Part shown: positions 23,701 to 32,596 of the stretch, one piece after another
Layout of the letters: each line of letters begins with the position of its first letter
Position numbering within the stretch: the stretch's first letter is position 1
Assembly: GCA_964059195.1 (NCBI GenBank)
Contig: CAXKWD010000002.1
Coordinates: 52,726,923-52,790,922 of the forward strand
DNA: 64,000 nucleotides
DNA from: Ectobius pallidus
Taxonomy: Eukaryota; Arthropoda; Insecta; Blattodea; Ectobiidae
Direction: 5' to 3'
Notes under the pieces: model-generated
What the model saw: only the letters and a program-made list of their open reading frames with translations
Database searches by the model: none
Told to the model about the DNA's origin: nothing
Made by a program: the position numbers and the translations under genes

Positions 23701-24076
23701 CGCTGCTCTATTATGAGCTGCTATCTCCTCCGCTGCTCTATTATGAGCTGCTATCTCCTCCGCTGCTCTATCATGTGCTGCTGTCTCCCCCGCTGCTGTA
23801 AAATGAGCTGTTATCACCTCCGCTGCTCTATCATGAGCTGCTATCTCTTCCGCTTCTCTATCATGAGCTGCTAGCTCCTCCTCTGCTCTGAGCTGCTAAA
23901 TCCTCCGTTGCTCTATCATGAGCTGCTATCTCCTCCGCTGCTGTATCATGAGCTGCTATCTCCCCTGCTGCCATATCCTGTACTGCTACCTCCGCTGCTC
24001 TACCATGAGCTGCTATCTCCTCCGCTGCTCTATCATGAGCTGCTATCTCCTCCGCTGCTGTAAAATGAGCTGTTAT
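17798..24076. repeat. 6.3-kb minisatellite of 30-bp units with higher-order structure
   Basis: About 209 tandem units. The standard plus-strand unit begins CTGCTCTATCATGAGCTGCT and ends ATCTCCTCCG (30 bp, 16 G+C, 21 pyrimidines), unlike the AT-rich flanks. Marked variants recur in fixed order: a 25-bp unit (CTGCTCTGAGATGCTAAATC + CTCCG), standard units alternating TATCATG and TATTATG, a GTAGGATGAGCTGTTATC unit, a GTAAAATTAGCTGTTACC unit, a CTTTCATG unit, a 29-bp unit with GAGCTGCATC, and a CTGGTCTATC unit. The 25-bp markers begin (GAGATGC) at 18507, 18981, 19335, 19569, 19953, 20487, 20841, 21075, 21459, 21993, 22407, 22791 and 23325. The edges (17798-17900 and 23860-24076) are the most diverged. 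Because 30 is a multiple of 3, several frames stay open on both strands. The many ORFs here are a consequence of the repeat, and coding is not established. Confidence 0.95.
19335..22346. repeat. Tandem 1506-bp segmental duplication inside the minisatellite
   Basis: The marker spacing 354-234-384-534 bp occurs twice in a row (markers at 19335, 19569, 19953, 20487 and again at 20841, 21075, 21459, 21993). Sequence at offset 1506 matches almost base for base. Changes include CTCAG to CTCCG near 20089/21595 and TTTCG to TTTCA near 20400/21906. A related 1332-bp shift (534+414+384) links 21459-22407 with 22791-23739. Confidence 0.85.
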
Positions 24077-24103
24077 GAAATTTGGGTTATGTAAAACAAT
24101 CAT
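23861..24103 (-). other. Edge ORF of the minisatellite with a unique N-terminus
   Basis: The minus-strand ATG at 24103 lies outside the array. It reads MIVLHNPNFITAHFT, then enters decapeptide repeats AAEEIAAHDR, AAEEIAAHGR, a diverged unit and AAGEIAAHDT, ending at a stop after GGASSS (80 codons). It is the only minus-strand frame in the array with a non-repeat start and a true ATG. No TATA-like or signal-peptide feature is obvious upstream. It may be a chance ATG at the array edge, or the 5' remnant of an Ala/Glu-rich repeat protein. I cannot tell which. Confidence 0.25.
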
Positions 24104-26165
24104 ATTATTAGTAGTGCTCTGTAGATGCGAAACTAGATTCTGTTTTCGACAATTCAGAACAAAACACTCAGAATATTCGAGAACAAGGTAGACCTACAGA
24201 GAAAAATTTTCAGACAATAACGAGATGAATGAAAAGGGAATGAAGGACACATTTAGTGATGAAATTCAACTTCTATATAGCCTAACACCTAATAATAATG
24301 TAGACATGGTTGGGCAGAACTCGTAGCTCGAAGAACACAGTTTCGTGCAAGTTATTGAGGACCTAGACACAGAGGGGAGAATTACCTACTCTACTCATAG
24401 AAGCAAACAGATTGTAAATATCATCAATACTTGTCAAGTAATAAAATAATGAAATGTTATACGTTTAAGCCGGACACACTGTATATTCAAAAGACCCGCC
24501 CCAGGGAGATCGGAAAGAGACAAGTAGCTTAAGCAGAAGAAACTATAACGATGAATATATTTTTGTTGAAAGTTTTTTATTGTTCTACCGAAGGAATAAG
24601 CTGTAAAAATCTACATCCCATGTTTTTGGTTAAAGCCATGCTTTGCATTCTCGATACATAAATAGCTATTCACCTCTTCTTAGAATTCTTGAAAGTCTGT
24701 AAAAGGGCCTATGTAATATTTATAATTGAGTAATATGGTATCATATTTGTCAATATTAGTTGATAATGTGCTAGCAATAAATCTGTGATATGTGACTTAG
24801 TTTCAGGTGAGTGAAATTGATGGTGGAATATGTCGTTGAGATTAACCCGAATAAACAGTTCTAAAATGTATTAAAACGAACTCTTCTTAAAGTACTCATA
24901 TCAAGTATTGAGAAATCTCTCCAGGGTATTGACTCGCAGAAATATATACTTCCTTAGTTTAAATCAATGATAACTGAAGATGTAAAGATATCTCTGCAAT
25001 ATGAAGGAAAGTCAATTTACCTTGGTTATGTTGCGCGCCTAAATAAAATCAATGCATATACACTTACCTTGAACACTCATATATTGTATAGCCAATTGCG
25101 TAAAGCCAAATTTGTGCCTGCATGTAGAGGTTTCTGTAGTATCATTAATATAAGTCGTGAACAAAGTTTAAAATGTTTTTTACTTACCTTGTTATGGCAT
25201 AGTGCTTCAAAAATAAGTTCTAAAACGTTTAAGTTACTTATGCATAAAAAATAACACAAATAAAAACAATTAACAACATTTAATGTTAAAGAAATTATTC
25301 TTCTATCTTATAAGAATTTCTAGTAAATCAGTTAATTTCATCACTGTCATTCCGTGAACACTAGCCTCGATAAGAAAACATATTTTGGTAATCCTTGGTC
25401 GCTGAAAAGCGTTGTCCACTCCATCCCATAATATGTTGGGAGCCATGCACCAGAAAATCAAAGCCTTGCTGCACAAGTGCATACTAGGTGGCAGGACGGC
25501 TGGAAGTTCCCAATATCGCTGCACGGCACGCAATAAAATTTGTATTTCACAAATATTAACGTCTGTCTAAAACATATTGTATGTTACACATGGTAAAATG
25601 GTTTTAGTTTGCTCGTAGGATTGCTACACACGCTCTTACGGGCTCGTTTCGCGAACATAGAAAATCTCGTTTTCGCCACTTGTTTCATAAATAAATATTG
25701 TTAACTCATTTTTTCATTATCTCTAACCCTAATATACCTTCGGGCGAAATAGGGTTTAATCCAATTTAGGATATTCAATAAAAATACGGTACATGGTCTA
25801 ATCTAATTTCATTAAAGCTAATTATTTGGTTATCACCATATAGACCGCCATCATGTTTCAACCCTTGACTGCACCACGTGACCCAACGATTCCCTCCCCC
25901 TTAGCAGTCGATTCTGTGAACACACATTATTTCATTGCGCCATTTTAGGTTAATTTTGTGTGAACTTCTTAGCGATTTTATTTATATTTACAATACTCCA
26001 AGAAACAGATGTAATAACATGGATTCTCCAAACATTCTCATAGTCTCAAACGCAGATATCTTTGTGCTCAGACTCTGATTTTCAATATATTTGTTTGCAA
26101 GGATGTTATAAACCGAACAAGGCTTCCTTTGTTGAACTTATTCCTTCTGGATTGCATCAGTTTAC
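24077..26165. other. Unassigned stretch right of the minisatellite
   Basis: Frames at 24967-25254 and 25303-25533 show no family motif. At 25880-25960 a CACGTGAC E-box-like word and GCGCCATTTTAGG lie within about 70 bp in slightly GC-richer DNA. That combination can mark promoters, but no initiator or exon follows. Confidence 0.3.
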
Positions 26166-26170
26166 AAATA

Positions 26171-26410
26171 AGTGAGTCGGCTTTGGTACAGTCAGTATCG
26201 TGCTGGCTTTCTGTGCGCAAGATTGAGAGTTCGATCCCGGACCAGGTCTACTACATTTATGTATGCAGGTTGATGTTATCTTTGTTCGCTCGTATCAACA
26301 TTTTCTCTACGCTAAGGACCTGATCAAACTCTTCCGCGGCCGGCGGGTTATACGAGGAACTCTGTGTACCTCTGCTGTAGACTATCAATAAATGACTTGT
26401 TAATTTAAAC
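26171..26410 (+). mobile_element. tRNA-headed SINE, degraded
   Basis: The plus strand contains GAGTTCGATCCCGGACCAGG (B box GTTCGATCC) about 40 bp after a weak A-box region (TTGGTACAGTCAGTATCG). The downstream body resembles no other copy in the window, and its end is not resolved. The B-box surroundings are similar in style to the SINE at 32062, so they may be related. Confidence 0.4.
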
Positions 26411-27317
26411 GTATCTACAGTACAACATGAGACGCGCTGCTAGGCCTATAACTTCATAAAAAACGTTGTGCTAAAATTACATAAGCACTAATTCCATTAG
26501 GCAACATTCCAAAGTACGGTTTGAAATAACGTTATAGGCTATAAAAGTCAGAAGTTCTTAAACCATTATCTCCTACATGGATATAATGGGCTCTTTAATA
26601 TTAAATGAAGCAATATTTTTTATTAAAATTATACGCTTTATCGTCTAATTTGGGTGTTTCACGCAAGAAATACACTTCCCAGATTACAAATAAAATTATT
26701 TAAATACCCACATCAACACAGGTGCAAACCCACACAAGAATACAGTACTCATGCCGAAGTTATAAAAGAAACCAGGACAAAAACCACAGGCTATAAATAC
26801 CTGAATTCCAAGCCTAGCGAGTGTGGTTTTGGAAGTTGAAGTCTTCGGAGATTCCATTTTATATGCTTTTGAGAAACAGAAATGTTTCTCAAATCACTAC
26901 TAATTTTGATCCACGCCGAAAATGAAGAACGATCTCTTAGCAACAAAATTCTTTGATGGCGTACAAGAATTTAGTAATATCTTGGCAACATGTACATAAC
27001 TTATTTAAAAAAATGTATTTCTCTATGTGGGAAAAAATTACTAATTCCAATGACCGACTTGAATCTGGAAATAACAGTTGGTTCGGTATGTTTTGAACAA
27101 TTCTCTGGCAGGATATCAATATTCAGATTCCTGGGATGAGAATGAAAAATAAATTCTATGTATGAACGAAAAATAAATTTCCAATGTTTTCTCTACGTAT
27201 CTTCATGACCTAAGTGGTTTGACAGAAATATCCCATACTTAATGACCATTTCATTAAGAGTTAATTATTCGCAACAACATCCAAAAGTTTAAGCACATTT
27301 AATTAGGAATTATTTAA
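26411..27317. other. Unassigned stretch
   Basis: Frames at 26654-26839 and 26937-27119 have no known motif. No TIR, tRNA-like box or shared repeat was seen before the family B head at about 27318. Confidence 0.35.
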
Positions 27318-27650
27318 TAAATCCTTTTGTTAAATCAATTATAATTGCAATAATGATATGCAGAAAATAAGTTTTTTTTTCTTTAAACAGATTAAAATCG
27401 ACTAGCGTCAGCAGAACTACAGACTAATGATATCTTGACAATCGCGCACTCACATAAAAATAAAACATAAAAAAAAATGTAAAATCGGCCGGCACCGGGA
27501 TTTGACCCAGCGACCTCCAGAATACAAGTTAAAGACGTTACCATTCGGCCAACTCAGTCAGCTTAACTGTTTAGTTTGATAAGTATATCTGAAAGAATAG
27601 TGTTATTTGTCAAATCTAAAAGTATTGCAACTTGAAATTCTTAATATATG
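27318..27650 (+). mobile_element. Family B head fragment with tRNA-like module, copy 3
   Basis: Contains AATTATAATTGCAATAATGA, TATGCAGAAAATAAG, then GATTAAAATCGACTAGCGTC and ATATCTTGACAATCGCGCAC, and a minus-strand tRNA-like block at 27483-27561 (A box GGCCGAATGGTAACG, B box GGGTCAAATCCCGG). It ends AATTCTTAATATATGTCAAC, a block also seen at about 29930 in the copy at 29700. The first ~40 bases of the head and everything from the core onward are missing. Confidence 0.65.
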
Positions 27651-27674
27651 TCAACATTCACAAAATTCAGTCAC

Positions 27675-29054
27675 AAATAAAATCAGGTAAACTGATGTAA
27701 CAAAGTGCCAGTATGTTTTTGTTTAATCAGTTATGACTGCAATTATGATATGCAGAATATGTTTTTTTTAATTGATTTCCAAGTTAAGCTCCAGATTTAT
27801 TCATTAAGCAGGGCTTACGGAAGAACAAAGGTCTAGTTTTTTTAATCAGATTAAAATCTTCCAGTATCAGCTGAAATGTACAGATTTGTGATATCTTGAC
27901 AAACGCACACTCACATAAAAATACAATGAAAGTCAAATTGGCCAGTTTCGGGATTTGAACCATGGACTTCTGAATGTGAGGCCAAGACGTTACCATCTCG
28001 ACCACCTGGGTCAGTTTAACGGTCTAGTTGGATAAGCGCATGTAAAGCAATAGTGTTTTTGGTCATAGCTAACTGTATTTTAATTTTCAAAGCCTTATAA
28101 GATCACAGTAAAACAATAGGCTATGTTGTCAAGATAACTGATTCGCATTTTTTTTATAAATTCTTTCGAATACGTATATTACCATAAAATAGGCACTAAT
28201 TTGGGCATTACTCCGAAACAGGTCAACCGATTTTATCCCACATCAATAGACGTCTTCCTATGGACATTATAAATGTGTATACCAAGTTTCATAAAAATCC
28301 GGTAAAGCGTATTTGAGTTACCGCGTCTTTAAAATAGACACTAAATTGGGTTTTACTCCGGTAGCGGTCTATCGATTTTGTCCAATTTCAGTAGACGTCT
28401 TCCCATGTACATTATAAATGGGTATACAAAGTATCAGGAAATTTCAATAAAGCATATTGGAGTTATCGCGACTTCTCATGTATTAACATAAAAGGCACTA
28501 AATTGGGCATTATTCCGGTACTGGCCAACCGATTTGGTCGAATATCAATAGACGTCTTCCCATGGACATTATAAATGCGTATACGAAGTTTCATAAAAAT
28601 CCGATAAAGCGCATTTGAGAAATTGCGCCTTTAAAATAGACACTAAATTGGGTTTTACTCCGGTACCGGAAACAGATTAGGTTCAAATTCAGTAGGGAAC
28701 TTTTCATGGATGTCATAAATTCGTATACCAAGTTTCATGGATATCCGACATAGCGTACTTGAGTTATGGCGCCTTTCTATTAGAAAAGCGCCATAATCTA
28801 TAAAAATAGGCACTAAATTGGGCATTACTCCGGTACCGGTGAACCGATTTGGTTCAATATCAATAGGGTTCTTCCCATGGACATTATAAATGTGTTTACC
28901 AAGTTTTATGAAATTCCGAAAAAGCGTATTTGAGTTATGGTGCGTACAGACGCATGGACGGACAGACGGACGGACGGACGGACAGACAGACAGACGGACA
29001 GACATTTTTTCGTCCCCCACACAATCTCATAAAGTACCATACTGGCACTTAATA
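27675..29054 (+). mobile_element. Family B long copy with five core units, copy 4
   Basis: Head AAATCAGGTAAACTGATGTA with CAAAGTGCCAGTATG; tRNA-like module at 27932-28020 (minus strand A box GGTCGAGATGGTAACG, B box GGTTCAAATCCCG); then five core units starting near 28183, 28328, 28478, 28621 and 28798. The units alternate TAGGCACTAAATTGGGCATT and AGACACTAAATTGGGTTTTA types. A GGACGGACGGACAGACAGAC tract follows (28952-29004), and the tail CACAATCTCATAAAGTACCA ends CTGGCACTTAATAA. The same arrangement recurs at 50816-52210. Minus-strand frames such as 28655-29020 are translations of core plus microsatellite. Confidence 0.85.
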
Positions 29055-29055
29055 A

Positions 29056-29583
29056 AGACGGCTCCAATGAGTGTGATTTATCAGTCCGAAATATTGTTGT
29101 ATTAAATGTTTACAATGCATTAGATTAAAAAAAAAACTTTTTCTGTATTTGATTTACATAAATGAAAAGAGAACGAAAGCAACGAAACAACAAAACGTGA
29201 TGGTGGGCTCATCCTTTCTACCCCATTTCAAAACTTCTTCATGAAGTTGAGTTTGTTCAGGCATCCAATATGCTGTTGTTTTGCTGTGAAAGTTCCTTCA
29301 TATGCGTATCATTCCAAAGAAGAACAGCATTCCAAGGATGAATGTAATAATTTTGTTTTTGGATAAACTTCCACGATGAAAATAGCTGTATTAAAGTTCA
29401 TGGTCTGACATTCATGCACCCTTAAGTTTATGTCTCAAGTTATGAAGTGTGTAATACAAATTACGAATTTTGTACTGCACTGAATAAATTTTATTTGTAT
29501 ATACAAATGATTATGAAAATGACAGGGCAAGAAGGTAGCATTTCAAAGTTTTAAACTTTATGCAAGAACTGTGTGTTTATCTT
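29056..29583. other. Unassigned stretch
   Basis: Moderately AT-rich. No open frame or shared block was found between the family B tail and the start of family C. Confidence 0.35.
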
Positions 29584-29788
29584 AGGTAATCCCACGAGTT
29601 GACGAGTTTATTGATAGATTCGCGACTGCGTAGCTCGTCAACTCGAGTTGGATTTATTAATAAGTTACTATTCCATGAATAAAATGTAACGGATTATATA
29701 AATAATAAAATCAGGTAAACTGATATAACAAAGTGCCAGTATGCTTTTTTAATCAGTAATAATTGCAGTTATGATATACAGAAAATAC

Positions 29789-29789
<1 letters not shown>

Positions 29790-29840
<51 letters not shown>
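29790..29840. repeat. T51 homopolymer
   Basis: An uninterrupted run of 51 T in the head of family B copy 5. Other copies have only 6-9 T at this point (AAAATAAGTTATTTTTTAAA). Confidence 0.9.
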
Positions 29841-29844
<4 letters not shown>

Positions 29845-30263
29845 GATCTCCGAGTTAAACTCCAGATCGATTCATTAAGCAGGGCTTACGGAAGAACAAA
29901 GGTCTAAAGTTTGATTACTAATTCTTAAAATATGTAAACATTTTACAAAATGCATTGACAATGAAATAGTACAGTAAGCCAATAAGAAGAGGATAGTTCC
30001 ACCTAGCGGTATGCAGTTTTGTTCTGAGTATAGGCTTATGCAATTTTAACGCAACGCAATAACTTTAAAGCTAGTTTCTGTTCGTGAAATAACATTTATA
30101 GGCTTATGTTATTCTTTAGGAATGATGTAGGTCAATGAAAGACAATGAATTCCCAGTTTTTTTTAAAGAAAAATGTAATACTTATTTAAGCACATTGACA
30201 AAATAGGACACAAGAATGGAATAGGCTCAATTTAACACAATTGATAATAATAAAAAAAAAGTT

Positions 30264-30340
30264 TGCTTCAGGGTGGACTCGAACGTGATATCTCTTGATT
30301 ACTAGACAAACATCTTACCCCAAGACCAAACTACACTACG
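30264..30340 (-). ncRNA. tRNA-Thr(AGU)-like pseudogene or SINE head
   Basis: The minus strand reads TTGGTCTTGGGGTAAGATG (D-arm-like), an anticodon loop CTAGTAA (U33, anticodon AGU) in a weak stem, and CGTTCGAGTCCACC (B-box-like). The acceptor-stem halves do not pair and the T stem is poor, so a working tRNA is unlikely. It lies within the non-core cargo of family B copy 5. Confidence 0.45.
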
Positions 30341-31435
30341 ACATTTGAGTGTCCAATACCATAGAATACCCGTAGCTCACAGAAAAGAAAAATCACCGTA
30401 TTTCGAAATTAGGCTATATTTCGAGCCTTCTAGTTATCTTATGTTACAATATAGAATAATTTCATTCATTGGTAACATAATATTCGCGATATTCTAGTCA
30501 TAAATGCGAATTTGGCCCTCACTGAAGCAGAGTACCAACTTAACCAAATTCTCAGAAGTTAATGTTTTTATTTATTAAGAGGTCAGGGATTATAAATCTG
30601 ACATAGGCTGAAGTAAAATTCAATGCTTTAATCTAATTGTAATCAATTTTAGCAAAATAATTAGTCATTATACAACAGCATTTCGTCTATAATCGTACAT
30701 ATGGGAACATTTGTTTTTCATGTAGGTGTCAACTGTCCATGGCAACTGAAGGAAGCTTTATAAGCTGTCATTAATTGATGACGCTATAAGAAAGAACCGA
30801 GAATTTGATTTTGCATTTGAAGAAGGTGCCTTCTTTTTACCCTCCTTTACTAAAGAAGGTTTCGACAGGAATTGAAGGGTTGTACCAGAATTACCCTTTA
30901 TTTACCTTAGTTACGGGACTCGCCCGCTGATTGGTTGGCCGCGAGCCAATCAAAATGCTTCGAAATGAACCAAAATATTATAATTAATTTGACTGATAAT
31001 TACTCTTTATTTCGGTACTGGACAACCGATTAGGTCCAAATTCAATAGGCTTATTGCCATGATTGTTATAAATAAGTATATGAAGTTTCATGAAAATCCG
31101 ATAAAGCGTATTTGAGTTACCGCGCCTTTTCTTATATGATACCATAAAAGGGCGCTAAATTGGGTATTATTCCGGTACCGGCCAACCGATTTGGTCCAAT
31201 ATCAACAGACATCTTCCCATACACATTATAAATAGGTATTCCAAGTTTCATGAAAATCCGATAAAGCGTATGTGAGTTATGGCGCCTTTAAAATATACAC
31301 TAAATTGGGTTTTACTCCGGTACCGGTGAACCGATTTGGTCCAATTTCAATAGGGTTCTTCCCATGGACATTATAAACGCGTATACCAAGTTTCATTAAA
31401 ATTCGATAAAGCGTATTTGAGTTAGAGCGCGTACA

Positions 31436-31500
31436 GACACACGGACGGACGGACGGACGGACGGACGGACGGACGGACGGACAGACGGACAGACATTTTT
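31436..31500 (+). repeat. GGAC tetranucleotide microsatellite
   Basis: Nine or so uninterrupted ACGG/GGAC repeats followed by GGACAGAC. It is part of family B. The minus-strand frame 31277-31510 (CPSVRPSVRP) is its translation. Confidence 0.9.
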
Positions 31501-32047
31501 CGTCCCCCACACAATCTCATAAAGTACCATACTGGCACTTAATAATTACTTTCGTGCTTTGTTGTATAAAAACAAAACTAACAATTGTGAGATAACGGAA
31601 TACTGTGAATCAACCATCCATGAATCGATTCGAGCTACCATATTGTAATCACTGCTACCATAAGACATAGTTAACTTCATTCAGGTAAACTAACAGAAGA
31701 ACAGAATAAAAGCATACGAATTGGCTTGCACTGAATCGAAATTGTGTTCTTAACCAATGTGCATGCCTATTATTTCAATTTATAAACAAGTTATGTTGTA
31801 TAAAATAATCTGTTTTCGTGCCGCTTAGTGGCAGCATCTGACTATTAATCACTGCAGTCTGATACTTGCGTCTCCAGTAACGAACAGATGGTTTTATCAC
31901 GATAAAACACCATCCTCGCGATTCCTACAAGAATATTGCAAGATAAACGGTCGTGATTGGTTTATATCCGAGGAATTGCTAAACGTTATTGGTCAATATC
32001 AGACACGCGGCGTATGAGTTGAATAGTCGTAAGAAAATAAATTGTTA

Positions 32048-32389
32048 TACAGCATGTGGAAGGGGGTACGCCGTAGCGTAGTGGTTGAGGCGCTACGCTA
32101 CAAACCGGAAGGTCGCGGGTTCGATCCCCGATGAGGTCGTTGGAATTTTTCAATTGGCCTAATCCTTCTGGTGGCACTATGGCCCTGGGGTCGACTCAGC
32201 CTCTAACAGAAATGAGTACCAGGAGCAATCCTGGGGGTAAAGGCGGCCGGTGCGTAAGGCTGACAACCTTACCACCTTCATGTGCCGATGTCTAAAAATC
32301 TGGGAGCCTCAACCTCCTGGAACCCTCTGGGCCTCCATGGCCTGTAATAGGGAACACTTTACTTACTTACTTTTTTACAGCATGTGGAA
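32048..32389 (+). mobile_element. tRNA-headed SINE, family S3, intact with 14-bp target duplication
   Basis: The SINE (32062-32375) is flanked by TACAGCATGTGGAA (32048-32061 and 32376-32389). The head contains GTAGCGTAGTGGTTGAGGC (A box) and CGCGGGTTCGATCCCCG (perfect B box GGTTCGATCC). The body includes AATCCTTCTGGTGGCACTAT and CCTCTAACAGAAATGAGTAC, and it ends in ACTTACTTAC plus T6. It is probably transcribed by RNA polymerase III from its own promoter. An older inverted relative lies at 36650-36922. The frame 31986-32177 (minus) overlaps the head and is not a gene. Confidence 0.85.
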
Positions 32390-32596
32390 AACGGGATTGG
32401 TTCGATTGATAATACGATTATTGCAATTTATGTTGAAACATTGAACAGAGTAAGAAATTAACAAAGTATACTAAACATTCAGATCCTTTATGCAATTTTT
32501 AGTAAGTAGTAAAAATATTTCGTCGTTCCTTTCTAATTCGTTTTGGGTACAGGACTGTTGGAAAAGGGTGGAATGACAAAATATGATGTACCGTAC

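Larger units (their letters stand above)
29700..31542 (+). mobile_element. Family B long copy inserted in family C, copy 5
   Basis: Head AAATCAGGTAAACTGATATA plus AAAGTGCCAGTATGC, then a 51-base T run, AGCAGGGCTTACGG, about 1 kb of other sequence including a tRNA-like block at 30264-30340, three core units from about 31000, 31129 and 31287, a long GGAC tract (31441-31497) and the tail ending CTGGCACTTAATAATTAC. Against the intact family C copy, the junction reads TAATA + element + TAATAATTA, so the insertion kept or duplicated a TAATAA-type target. This is direct evidence of mobility. Confidence 0.85.
29584..32035 (+). repeat. Family C interspersed repeat, copy 1, split by family B
   Basis: The left part (29584-29704) and right part (from about 31537 to 32035) align end to end with the uninterrupted copy at 38132-38763. 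Shared words include GTTGACGAGTTTAT, GATAGATTCGCGACTGCG, TTCCATGAATAAAATGTAAC, ATTGTGTTCTTAA, TTCGTGCCGCTTAGTGGC and ATCACGATAAAACACCATCC. The left end forms an imperfect hairpin (GAGTTGACGAGTTT against ACTCGTCAACTC). No coding capacity. Class unknown. Confidence 0.8.

Noticed and set aside
17838..23874. Cys-rich plus-strand proteins (MSCYLLRCSI repeats) and ELLSPPLLYH repeats as genes
   Set aside because: Several frames on both strands stay open only because the unit length is a multiple of 3. Frames break at each 25- or 29-bp unit and no unique start or end domain is present on the plus strand.
17798..24076. CRISPR-like array
   Set aside because: Units are contiguous 30-mers with no unique spacers, and the surroundings are eukaryotic transposons.
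25880..25960. Promoter (CACGTGAC E-box plus GCCATTTT)
   Set aside because: Only two short words, with no initiator, exon or donor downstream. Kept as a note under the unassigned stretch.
28655..29020. Minus-strand ORFs with SVCPSVRPSV-type repeats (also 31277-31510 and 51772-52200)
   Set aside because: They are translations of the GGAC/GACA tract and core units of family B, and differ between copies in ways that follow DNA repeats, not protein conservation.
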